NCBI GenBank assembly: GCA_002773655.1
Contig: PFAR01000042.1
Span: 1 to 12,837 of the forward strand
From: Candidatus Falkowbacteria bacterium CG10_big_fil_rev_8_21_14_0_10_43_10
GTDB taxonomy: Bacteria; Patescibacteriota; Patescibacteriia; Patescibacteriales; XYC2-FULL-47-12
Length of the DNA stretch: 12,837 bases
Direction: 5' to 3'
A program made the translations under genes and the position numbers. Below are positions 6,275 to 12,707 of the stretch, in pieces. How positions within the stretch are numbered: the stretch's first letter is position 1; each line of letters starts with the position of its first letter. Under the pieces are notes generated by a model. The model made no database searches and was not told the origin of the DNA. It was given only the letters and a program-made list of their open reading frames with translations.

Positions 6275-8353
6275 ATGCTCAATAACCAACTCTCCCAACT
6301 CAAAGATCTGCTTAAAATTCACTACGGCTATAGTGAATTTTGGCGTGGCCAGGAACAGGCGATAAAAAATATTCTGGAACAAAAAAATACGGTAGTGGTT
6401 ATGCCGACCGGCGGGGGAAAATCTTTAATTTTCCAATTGCCCTCTTTAATTTTGGACGGCGTCACCATCGTCATCTCACCCCTGATCGCCCTGATGAAAG
6501 ACCAGGTTGATTCCATGGAAAAAATCGGGATACCGGCGACTTTCATTAACAGTTCGCTGTCTCCAGTTGAAACTCAAAGCAGGATTACGGCCATTAGGGA
6601 CGGCCATTACAAGCTCGTCTATATCGCGCCGGAAAGATTTTACTCGGGAGAATTTTTAAATTTGTTAAATGCCATTAAAGTATCTTTATTCGCGATTGAT
6701 GAGGCGCACTGCATCTCCGAGTGGGGTCATGATTTCCGCCCCAGCTATATGAAACTGCGGGAAGTCATAAAGTTGGTCGGCAATCCGACCGTGCTGGCGG
6801 TTACCGCGACCGCCACGCCCGAAGTGCGCGAAGATATTATTAAGCAACTGGACTTGCAAAATCCCGAGGTGATAGTTACCGGCTTTAACCGGCCTAATTT
6901 AAAATTCGGGGTTATCCGCGCCGGCGAATCGCAAAAATACAGTTCTATCCTTGATTTTACCTGGCAGATTAAAGGTTCAGGCATTATTTACGCCGGCACT
7001 CGCCAGAAGGTTGAGGATATCTCAAATTATCTTACCTCTAACGGCATAAACGCGATCGGCTACCACGCCGGTATGGAGAACGAAGAGCGAAAGTACGTGC
7101 AAAATGAATTTATGAAAGGAAATCACCAGGTTATTGTCGCCACCAATGCTTTTGGTTTGGGAATTAATAAGCCGGATATCCGCTTCGTGATTCATTTTGA
7201 CATGCCCGGCACGATTGAAGCTTATTATCAGGAAGCCGGCCGGGCCGGACGCGACGGCAAGGAGAGCTACTGTATTATATTTTATTCTCCGGCCGATCGT
7301 TATCTGCGGGAATTTTTTATCTCCGGCGACAATCCGCCGCCAAAAGTGATTGCCCAAGTTTATGAAGCGCTGCTTTCTTATGAAGACGATACCGCGCTCG
7401 TTACCTACGCGGAATTAGCTGAAAATATTACGGAAAACGTGCCGGACATGGCGATCGGAACAGCTTTAAAAATTTTGGAAAAAGAAGGATACGTCGAGCG
7501 CAGCCATGAAAAGACCGGGCTGGCCCATTTGCGCTTCTTGCATGAAATAGAACATACAAAACAGCAACTCAGCGCCAAAGCCAAAGTGCAGAACCAAATT
7601 TTTGACGGATTTATAAAACATTTCGGCGAAAAACTGTTAAACGGAGTTGAATTTTCGCCCGATGACATCGCGCAAATATCCGGCGTTAAGCGGGAGGCGA
7701 TAACCCGCTTGATAAAAAAACTGGCTGACGAAAATCTAATTGAATACCGCCCGCCCTTCCGCGGCACGGAAATTAAAATACTGCAACGGGTTAAACCGCT
7801 GGACCTCAAAATTGATTTTAAGGCGCTGAAGGAAAAACACCAGCGGGAATTAAATAAGTTGGATCAAATGGAAAGTTATATTTACGACCATGGCTGCCGG
7901 CGAAAATACATCCTGGACTATTTTTCAGATGACTCCTCCCACGAGTGCGGGACCTGCGATAACTGCGTATCCGGCTTAAAAACGCCGGAAGATAATCTCT
8001 CTTGTCATTCCCGCGAAAGCGGGAATGACATGGTTGATGATGAATTTAAAATAGAAACGAAGCTGACACAGCTGCAAACTTACGAACTGTACCAGCAGGG
8101 CTTAACCATCGATGAAATGGCGCAAATTCGCGACCTAAAACCAGCCACGATTATCCAGCATCTCTGCTTTTTAATTGAGCGCGGCCAAGATGTTGATATA
8201 AATAAATTCGTCAAACCGCAGGTGCAAAATAGCATTAAAAAGGCGGCTAAAAAACTGGGGACGGAAAAATTAACTCCGATTAAGGAAGAATTGGACGATA
8301 AAATAAGCTGGGATGATATAAAATTAACGCTCGCAATCTTGACAAAACGATAA
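6275..8353 (+). CDS. recQ: ATP-dependent DNA helicase RecQ
   Basis: RecQ is a 3'-5' superfamily 2 helicase acting in recombination and replication-fork repair. The 692-residue protein shows Walker A MPTGGGKS (43-50), DEAH (142-145) followed by CISEWGHDFRP (146-156), motif III TATAT (177-181), TNAFGLGINKPDIRFVIH (290-307), and motif VI QEAGRAGRDG (319-328). The RecQ zinc site is complete: C541 in CRRKYILDYF, then C558, C561 and C564 in CGTCDNC. A winged-helix segment (about 430-500) precedes it, an order that differs a little from E. coli RecQ. After a linker that holds a palindromic insert (CHSRESGNDM, 577-586), residues about 598-630 form an HTH-like unit (TYELYQQGLTIDEMAQIRDLKPATIIQHL region) of the YpbB/HTH_40 type in place of an HRDC domain. 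The ATG at 6275 lacks an SD. Helicase function looks intact. Confidence 0.95.
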   Translation: MLNNQLSQLKDLLKIHYGYSEFWRGQEQAIKNILEQKNTVVVMPTGGGKSLIFQLPSLILDGVTIVISPLIALMKDQVDSMEKIGIPATFINSSLSPVETQSRITAIRDGHYKLVYIAPERFYSGEFLNLLNAIKVSLFAIDEAHCISEWGHDFRPSYMKLREVIKLVGNPTVLAVTATATPEVREDIIKQLDLQNPEVIVTGFNRPNLKFGVIRAGESQKYSSILDFTWQIKGSGIIYAGTRQKVEDISNYLTSNGINAIGYHAGMENEERKYVQNEFMKGNHQVIVATNAFGLGINKPDIRFVIHFDMPGTIEAYYQEAGRAGRDGKESYCIIFYSPADRYLREFFISGDNPPPKVIAQVYEALLSYEDDTALVTYAELAENITENVPDMAIGTALKILEKEGYVERSHEKTGLAHLRFLHEIEHTKQQLSAKAKVQNQIFDGFIKHFGEKLLNGVEFSPDDIAQISGVKREAITRLIKKLADENLIEYRPPFRGTEIKILQRVKPLDLKIDFKALKEKHQRELNKLDQMESYIYDHGCRRKYILDYFSDDSSHECGTCDNCVSGLKTPEDNLSCHSRESGNDMVDDEFKIETKLTQLQTYELYQQGLTIDEMAQIRDLKPATIIQHLCFLIERGQDVDINKFVKPQVQNSIKKAAKKLGTEKLTPIKEELDDKISWDDIKLTLAILTKR
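8003..8030 (+). repeat. Perfect palindrome inside recQ (dRS3-like ATTCCC-N8-GGGAAT)
   Basis: TGTCATTCCCGC (8003-8014) is perfectly complementary to GCGGGAATGACA (8019-8030) around a GAAA (GNRA) tetraloop. The core fits the ATTCCC-N8-GGGAAT form known from Neisseria dRS3 repeats and similar elements elsewhere. It encodes CHSRESGNDM in the linker after the zinc site, where an insertion would be tolerated. Confidence 0.85.
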
Positions 8354-8362
8354 ACATAAATT

Positions 8363-8396
8363 AGTAATCCAACCGCTTTAAAGTGGTTGGATTACT
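8363..8396. repeat. Hairpin between recQ and the methyltransferase gene
   Basis: A 15-bp stem pairs 8363-8377 with 8382-8396 (AGTAATCCAACC perfect, one G-U pair inside) around a 4-nt loop. It fills most of the 55-nt gap. No T run follows on the plus strand, so it may slow or protect the transcript instead of ending it, or be another dispersed palindrome. Confidence 0.7.
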
Positions 8397-8408
8397 TAAC
8401 AAAAGCTG

Positions 8409-9122
8409 ATGAATAAAAAAACACGAGACAAACTATTAAATATCGTTCGGCAAAATTATGAAGATATCGCTGATGATTTTTCTGATTCGCGCAATTATAT
8501 TTGGCCGGAATTACGAGTTGTTATTGCGATCCGCCAGCTGGCGGAGAAGCAACCCCGTAAAAATTGTAATGTCCTTGACCTTGGCTGCGGCAACGGGCGG
8601 CTGGCAGAATTATTTGCCGGACAAAATTCAAATTATACGGGCGTTGAACAATCCGTAAAACTGTCAAACTTAGCCAGGCAAAAGTTAGCTGATTTAAAAA
8701 TAACGGGCAATATAATAACTGGGGATGTTTTGAATTTAAACTCTATTACGGATAAAAAATTTGATTTGGTTTTATGCATCGCTGTTCTGCCGCACATTCC
8801 GTCCGCCGAACTGCGCCGGTATCTGTTACGACAAATAAAAAACCACCTTGCTTCAGACGGCATTTTTATTATTACTGCTTGGAACTTGCGCGCGCAATGG
8901 AAATACAAAAAATTAATCTGGAAACACGGCGCGCAAAAAATTTTAGGGCTAAACAAGATGGATTTCGGTGATATTGTTTTCCCCGGTTTCCAGCAAAAAT
9001 CGCCGCGCTATTACCATGCTTTTACTGAAAATAAATTAAAAAAAATATTAATTCAAGCGGGCTATAAAATCAATAAATTATATTCTGACAAAAAAAACAT
9101 TTATGCGATTTGTAAAATTTGA
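8409..9122 (+). CDS. Class I SAM-dependent methyltransferase, Trm9/ALKBH8-like
   Basis: This 237-residue protein has a Rossmann methyltransferase core: motif I VLDLGCGNGRL (55-65), an acidic post-I strand ending GVE (78-80), GDV (105-107), and FDLVLCIAVLPHI (118-130). Outside the core it carries marks of the Trm9/ALKBH8 methyltransferases, which methylate carboxymethyl-uridine at tRNA wobble position 34 in eukaryotes. These are YEDIADDFSDSRNYIWPEL near the N-terminus (17-35; Trm9 has YxxIAxHFSxTRxxPWP) and RYYHAFT at 200-206 followed by a LxxILxxAGY helix. Bacterial members are widespread, but their substrates are poorly known, so a tRNA role is inference. No SD is visible before ATG 8409. 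The stop converges on the next gene with a 2-nt gap. Confidence 0.85.
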   Translation: MNKKTRDKLLNIVRQNYEDIADDFSDSRNYIWPELRVVIAIRQLAEKQPRKNCNVLDLGCGNGRLAELFAGQNSNYTGVEQSVKLSNLARQKLADLKITGNIITGDVLNLNSITDKKFDLVLCIAVLPHIPSAELRRYLLRQIKNHLASDGIFIITAWNLRAQWKYKKLIWKHGAQKILGLNKMDFGDIVFPGFQQKSPRYYHAFTENKLKKILIQAGYKINKLYSDKKNIYAICKI

Positions 9123-9124
9123 GC

Positions 9125-10627
9125 CTATTTTTTCTTCTTGAAAACAATCGCGTTGGGAATATTCCTGGTCGGCCCTTCTTTGTAAACGCCGTTATAATAT
9201 AACGCTCGGGATGCTCCGCCGTCTAAATTTATCGCGTAGTCCACTTCTAATGCCTTCAATATATCAGCCAAATCCGGCACGGTCGCGTCGTACGCGATAA
9301 TTAAATAAACAAAATTTTCTTTTACCGCGAACGCGTTGCGCGCGGCTTTAGTCTCGCGCTGTTTTTGGTCCACTTCCCAGTCAATCAGCAAGTTTAGGCC
9401 TTCCTCAATAATGCGCGGTTTGTTGCCAAAAGCGGCCTGAATTTCCACGTTATATTTTTTCTTAAAATTTTCCTCGGAAATAAAAGCCTTATGCGTGTCT
9501 TTGAAGTAATAAAAGTTGTTATTAGTATCGAAAACGAGCAAAGGTCCGGTAGTGGGATATTTAAAATTATCAGCATTAATAAATTTTTTTAAGCGGCTGT
9601 TGTAAACCGGATAAAAATAACTGTTAATTTTGCCAGTGCAGGAACTGTAGTCCGGCGGGCAGAAATATGTGCCGTTAATGCCGGCAAAACCGTTATTGTC
9701 TTCTACAAAATCAGCTAAAGTCTTGGTGCCGCAGTTGTTATCGCAATCTTCATCGTCGGCCGTATCAGTAATAATCTCTAGATTTGGGTCGTTTAGATCA
9801 ATCGTGATGATATCAACTTTAAATTCTTCCCCCTTGGCAGTGGTAATGGTTATGTATTTATAACTGCTATACTTATCAATCGATTCGTCTAAAATATTTT
9901 TGTTGATTAAAGCTAAATCTTTCTTGGTAATTCCCAGCCCCTTCTCGCGCATAACGGCGAAAGCGTCTTCCGGCCGCCCCAGATAATAACGTTTTTGATC
10001 GGTTGGATTTATATACCAGGCCTCGCCCTTTTCCTCCGCTTGCACTACAATCCTGCCGGATAATCTGTTTACCAAAGCAATATTAATTTTATCTTCCGCG
10101 GAGACGGGTTTTAAATCTATCTCTGTATCTATTTTTACCCCTGCCACCTGCGGCTGTCCCTCGCCCGCCGGTATCTTTGCTAAATTAACATTTGTAATTC
10201 CCAACCCTAGTTCGCGCATAACTTTAAAGGCATCGCCCGGCCGGCCTAAATAATAACGTTTTTTATTTTCCGGATACACATACCAAGCCTCACCGTTGCG
10301 CTCCACATCCAATAAAATTTTTCCGGACAATCGGTTAGCTGCCGCGCCGGCCTGTGCCGCCGCTTGCGGGAACAGCAGAAAAAATGCAGCGATAGCTGCG
10401 GCAATGGCGATAATATCAACTAACAAATCCCCTAAATCAAACTTCATCTTCCGCCAAAATTTGTCATATAATTCTTTCACTATACTTATGCATAAAGTTA
10501 AAAATGCCGCCCAAAGCCAGGTCGAAAATATTAAAAAAATATAAAATAACAAAAAAGCTACGATAAAATGCACATATTTTTCGTAAACCCCGTAATATAC
10601 TCCCTGTAAAAATTTTGATATTTTCAT
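9125..10627 (-). CDS. Membrane-anchored phosphodiester glycosidase (NAGPA) domain protein with duplicated WY-type module
   Basis: This 500-residue protein has three parts. Residues 1-88 are membrane-embedded: hydrophobic 20-50, then KELYDK (51-56) and a second segment 67-87. The pattern EKYVHF...KELYDK...DLLVDIIAI recalls DUF2279/YfiM-type proteins. Residues 98-152 and 187-241 are two copies of a 55-residue module (NRLSG...GEAWY...KRYYLGRP.DAF.VMRE.GLGIT), 36 of 55 identical by my count. Modules of this kind are frequent in Candidate Phyla Radiation surface proteins, with unknown role. Residues about 255-500 are a phosphodiester glycosidase domain (the family of NAGPA, the mannose-6-phosphate uncovering enzyme): GINGTYF 316-322, GPLLVFD 361-367, AARNAFAV 428-435, NLDGGAS 467-473, RNIPNAIVF 488-496. 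It probably acts outside the cytoplasmic membrane on a cell-envelope sugar phosphodiester; the substrate is unknown. The ATG at 10627 fits a leaderless transcript. Confidence 0.85.
   Translation of the reverse strand: MKISKFLQGVYYGVYEKYVHFIVAFLLFYIFLIFSTWLWAAFLTLCISIVKELYDKFWRKMKFDLGDLLVDIIAIAAAIAAFFLLFPQAAAQAGAAANRLSGKILLDVERNGEAWYVYPENKKRYYLGRPGDAFKVMRELGLGITNVNLAKIPAGEGQPQVAGVKIDTEIDLKPVSAEDKINIALVNRLSGRIVVQAEEKGEAWYINPTDQKRYYLGRPEDAFAVMREKGLGITKKDLALINKNILDESIDKYSSYKYITITTAKGEEFKVDIITIDLNDPNLEIITDTADDEDCDNNCGTKTLADFVEDNNGFAGINGTYFCPPDYSSCTGKINSYFYPVYNSRLKKFINADNFKYPTTGPLLVFDTNNNFYYFKDTHKAFISEENFKKKYNVEIQAAFGNKPRIIEEGLNLLIDWEVDQKQRETKAARNAFAVKENFVYLIIAYDATVPDLADILKALEVDYAINLDGGASRALYYNGVYKEGPTRNIPNAIVFKKKK
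9905..10069 (-). repeat. Second copy of the 55-residue module
   Basis: This encodes residues 187-241 of the NAGPA-domain protein. It matches the first copy (10172-10336) at 36 of 55 residues, with GEAWY, KRYYLGRP and GLGIT invariant. Confidence 0.85.
10172..10336 (-). repeat. First copy of the 55-residue module
   Basis: This encodes residues 98-152, directly after the second membrane segment. A 34-residue low-complexity linker separates it from the second copy. Confidence 0.85.
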
Positions 10628-10633
10628 ATTGGC

Positions 10634-10639
10634 ATTATA
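10634..10639 (-). promoter_or_regulatory. -10 box predicting a leaderless NAGPA-protein transcript
   Basis: TATAAT on the minus strand ends 7 nt before the A of the ATG at 10627, so transcription should start at the start codon itself. The -35 region (TTTCCG at 10657-10662, 17-nt spacer) is weak and overlaps the tRNA-Gly terminator. Confidence 0.6.
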
Positions 10640-10646
10640 GCATAAG

Positions 10647-10674
10647 AAAATCCACCCGGAAAAAGGTGGATTTT
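10647..10674 (-). terminator. Intrinsic terminator of tRNA-Gly
   Basis: A perfect 10-bp stem (AAAATCCACC at 10647-10656 with GGTGGATTTT at 10665-10674) has an 8-nt loop. On the minus strand it starts 5 nt after the tRNA CCA end and finishes in TTTT. It immediately precedes the next promoter. Confidence 0.85.
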
Positions 10675-10678
10675 CTAT

Positions 10679-10753
10679 TGGAGCGGGTAACGGGAATCGA
10701 ACCCGTATCTCCAGCTTGGAAGGCTAGCATAATAGCCGTTATACTATACCCGC
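10679..10753 (-). tRNA. tRNA-Gly, anticodon UCC, with encoded CCA
   Basis: The 75-nt minus-strand sequence folds as a full cloverleaf. The acceptor GCGGGTA pairs with TACCCGC. A D-arm carries AACGGCTA. The anticodon stem CTAGC/GCTGG encloses loop CTTCCAA with anticodon TCC. The T arm is ACGGG-TTCGATT-CCCGT, the discriminator is T, and CCA is encoded. It closely resembles E. coli tRNA-Gly(UCC). It reads GGA and, by wobble, GGG codons. Confidence 0.97.
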
Positions 10754-10782
10754 CTACGCTACGCTTCGGCGGGCAAGCCCGC
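10749..10782. repeat. Palindromic element abutting the 5' end of tRNA-Gly
   Basis: CCCGCC (10749-10754) pairs with GGCGGG (10768-10773), and alternatively GCGGGC (10769-10774) pairs with GCCCGC (10777-10782). The CCCGCCT...GGCGGGCAAGC frame matches the element upstream of glyA (3709-3750). Its first five bases are the 5' acceptor strand of the tRNA, so the precursor RNA can fold in competing ways. Confidence 0.65.
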
Positions 10783-10817
10783 AAAAACATAACAAGACAT
10801 TAAAATAAATTTAATAA

Positions 10818-10920
10818 ATCCAGCACCTTGACCGCGGGGTATTAAACCCTGCGGCAAGAATGATGATAGCCCTTCATCCCTGCGGCAGAGACCGCAGGGT
10901 ATTCGGGCACGGTGCTGGAT
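10818..10920 (-). other. Three-way-junction structured element downstream of pcm
   Basis: The outer stem is 10 bp and perfect (10818-10827 with 10911-10920, ATCCAGCACC). Inside are two hairpins: 10832-10839 with 10847-10854 (8 bp, one G-U in one orientation), and 10869-10872 with 10905-10908 plus 10878-10885 with 10892-10899 (CCCTGCGG/CCGCAGGG), separated by a symmetric 5x5 internal loop. On the minus strand it follows the pcm stop by 11 nt and is followed by TTTATTAAATTTATTTTA, so it may terminate pcm. It could also be a dispersed element or a small RNA. I see no ORF in 10754-10931. Confidence 0.7.
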
Positions 10921-10931
10921 AAATTAATAAA

Positions 10932-11546
10932 CTACTTCAAAGGCACAAACACAAACCCGGGAAATTCTTTTTTTTGAGTTTTACCTTCGGCAATTTTATC
11001 AATCTGCCAGACAGAATTTTTAACAGGGATAACCATACGCCCGCCTGTTTTTAACTGTCCCACAAGTCCATTAGGCAACTCTTCCGCCGCGGCTGACACC
11101 AAAATTTTATCAAAAGGCGCCTCTTTTGGCAACCCCAGCCTGTTTTCTGTCTGCATAATCAGAGCCCACGGCAAATTATATTTTTTTAAATTTTCACTGC
11201 CAAATTCAACTAACTCCGGCACTAATTCTATGCCTAATGCTTTTCCTTTTTCTCCTGTAATATGCGCCAGTAGCGCTGTCGTCCAACCTGAACCGGAACC
11301 AACATCTAAAATTTTTTCTTCCTGTTTCGGCTGCAGAAGCTCCAACATAAACGCCACGGTAGTCGGTTGCGATATTGTCTGCCCATATCCGATCGACAAA
11401 GGATAATCGCCATATCGCTCTTCGTAAAAATCCGGCGGAACAAAATCAGCCCGGTCTATTTTTTCAAAAGCTTTAATGATTAGCGGCGTTCGCAGAACAT
11501 CAAAATCTATAAGATAATCAACTAATTGCTGGTTGCTCTGAAACAT
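10932..11546 (-). CDS. pcm: Protein-L-isoaspartate O-methyltransferase
   Basis: Pcm methylates L-isoaspartyl residues formed by protein ageing so that they can revert to aspartate. The 204-residue length fits the family (about 205-215). Visible motifs are DRADFVPP (31-38), the family hallmark GYGQTISQP (53-61), SAM motif I ILDVGSGSGWTTALLA (79-94), IELV (106-109), and FDKILVSAAAEELP (145-158), followed by LKTGGRMVIPV (165-175). It begins 14 nt after the dus stop on the same strand, so the two are likely co-transcribed. No SD precedes the ATG; the upstream bases are A/T only. The call is firm. Confidence 0.95.
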   Translation of the reverse strand: MFQSNQQLVDYLIDFDVLRTPLIIKAFEKIDRADFVPPDFYEERYGDYPLSIGYGQTISQPTTVAFMLELLQPKQEEKILDVGSGSGWTTALLAHITGEKGKALGIELVPELVEFGSENLKKYNLPWALIMQTENRLGLPKEAPFDKILVSAAAEELPNGLVGQLKTGGRMVIPVKNSVWQIDKIAEGKTQKKEFPGFVFVPLK

Positions 11547-11560
11547 TTTTTAAAAATTAT

Positions 11561-12592
11561 TTATACTGAACCTTGCCTACCGGCAGGCAGGTATTTAATA
11601 ACAATCTTTTTAACTTCACGCGCGCTATTAACCGCCATCAACTCCGCCCGCAGCTCTTTCGCTCCTTTAAATCCGGACGCGTACGCCTTAAAATGCTTTT
11701 TCATAACGGCAAAATTCTTGCGGCCGTGAAATAATTTATCAAACAAAACCGCGTGCTCGGCCATAACCTGCAACTGTTTTTTTAAAGGCACATCATTTTT
11801 GCTTGTCCGCGGGTTAAAGAACCACGGATTGCCAAATGCCGCGCGGCCGACCATGATGCCGTCAACGCCGTATTCTTCAATTTTTTTATAAGCATCTTCT
11901 AAATTTTGAACATCGCCGTTGCCAATAATTAATGTTCCCGTGCCTTTCGCCAATTTCATAATTTTTTTTGCCTCGCTCCAATGCGCCGGCGCGTCTGACA
12001 TTTCTTTGCGCGTCCGCCAGTGAATGGAAATTACCGCCGGCTCTGCCTCTAATAATGATTTTATCCATTTCGTAGTGTCAATTTTATTATAACCAATTCT
12101 AGTTTTTACCGATACCGGCATTTTGCCGCTTCCGCGTTTAGCAGCGGCAATTATTTCTTGAGCCAGTTTATAATTTTTCATCAGTACCGCACCCGCGCCC
12201 TGCTTTTCCACTTTTCGGTCAGGGCAACCCATATTAATGTCAATGCCGTCAAAGCCGAGTTTCTTTATAATTTTTGCCGCCTGATAAAATTTCTTCGGGT
12301 CAGAACCAAAAACTTGCGCCACGATCGGATGCTCGTTTGGTTTAAATTTCAAATCTATCAGCATATTTTCATATCCTTTTTCCGAACATAGGCCGTTAAC
12401 CGAAACAAATTCAGTCCACAAAACATCCGGCCGGCCGTATTTAACAAACATCTGTCGAAACGCTTCGTCCGTTACGTCCGACATTGGCGCAAGACACATA
12501 ATCGGCCGCTTTTCTTTGCGGCAACGCTGTGATAGTTTCCGCCAAAAACCTAAATTTATCTTATTTTTATTACTCATATCTTTTTTTAACAT
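11561..12592 (-). CDS. dus: tRNA-dihydrouridine synthase
   Basis: Dus is an FMN enzyme that reduces uridines in the tRNA D-loop using NADPH. The 343-residue protein has the TIM-barrel signatures: FMN-binding LAPMSDVTDEAFR (34-46), the catalytic cysteine in INMGCPDRKVEKQGAGA (C123), SVKTRIG (161-167), HWRTRKEM (191-198, usually HGRTR), IIGNGDV (222-228) and GRAAFGNPW (249-257). It is closest in form to bacterial DusB-like proteins, but the subfamily is not certain. ATG 12592 is 7 nt from a -10 box and fits leaderless initiation; M6 (12577) is an alternative. The C-terminal LPAGRQGSV (335-343) is encoded by a palindrome and is probably not ancestral. pcm follows in the same unit. Confidence 0.93.
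   Translation of the reverse strand: MLKKDMSNKNKINLGFWRKLSQRCRKEKRPIMCLAPMSDVTDEAFRQMFVKYGRPDVLWTEFVSVNGLCSEKGYENMLIDLKFKPNEHPIVAQVFGSDPKKFYQAAKIIKKLGFDGIDINMGCPDRKVEKQGAGAVLMKNYKLAQEIIAAAKRGSGKMPVSVKTRIGYNKIDTTKWIKSLLEAEPAVISIHWRTRKEMSDAPAHWSEAKKIMKLAKGTGTLIIGNGDVQNLEDAYKKIEEYGVDGIMVGRAAFGNPWFFNPRTSKNDVPLKKQLQVMAEHAVLFDKLFHGRKNFAVMKKHFKAYASGFKGAKELRAELMAVNSAREVKKIVIKYLPAGRQGSV
11574..11589 (-). repeat. Palindrome forming the C-terminus of Dus
   Basis: TGCCTACC (11574-11581) and GGCAGGCA (11582-11589) are complementary except for one pair, which is G-U in the minus-strand RNA. It is read as LPAGRQ in the last residues of Dus, a peptide I associate with palindromic repeats at gene ends in Candidate Phyla Radiation genomes. 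Confidence 0.65.
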
Positions 12593-12598
12593 ACTCTA

Positions 12599-12626
12599 AT
12601 TTTATCGTTAAATCAACAGCAGTCAA
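12599..12626 (-). promoter_or_regulatory. Sigma-70-type promoter of dus
   Basis: On the minus strand, -35 TTGACT (12621-12626), a 16-nt spacer and -10 TAAAAT (12599-12604) place the start of transcription at 12592, the A of the dus ATG. This predicts a leaderless dus-pcm mRNA. Confidence 0.7.
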
Positions 12627-12646
12627 AAAAATAATTTTGAAAAGTC

Positions 12647-12682
12647 AAAAAAAGACTGACCCTCTTGTTAGAGAATCAGCCT
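12647..12682 (-). terminator. Intrinsic terminator of the partial gene at the right edge
   Basis: A 13-bp stem (12653-12665 with 12670-12682, three G-U pairs in the RNA) has a 4-nt loop and is followed on the minus strand by a run of T. It lies 25 nt past the stop at 12708 and just before the dus promoter. Confidence 0.85.
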
Positions 12683-12707
12683 TTCGCTAAACCTATAAAA
12701 TCTTCAA

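Noticed and set aside
8003..8030. C577 and H578 of RecQ as extra zinc ligands
   Set aside because: They are encoded by the palindromic insert, and the four RecQ zinc cysteines are already present upstream.
10615..10803. Plus-strand frame reading GIEPVSPAWKAS
   Set aside because: This is the antisense translation of tRNA-Gly, a common false gene call over tRNAs.
12647..12682. Terminator for dus in the plus direction
   Set aside because: dus is on the minus strand and starts after this hairpin; the T run lies on the minus-strand side, so it serves the partial gene at the right edge.
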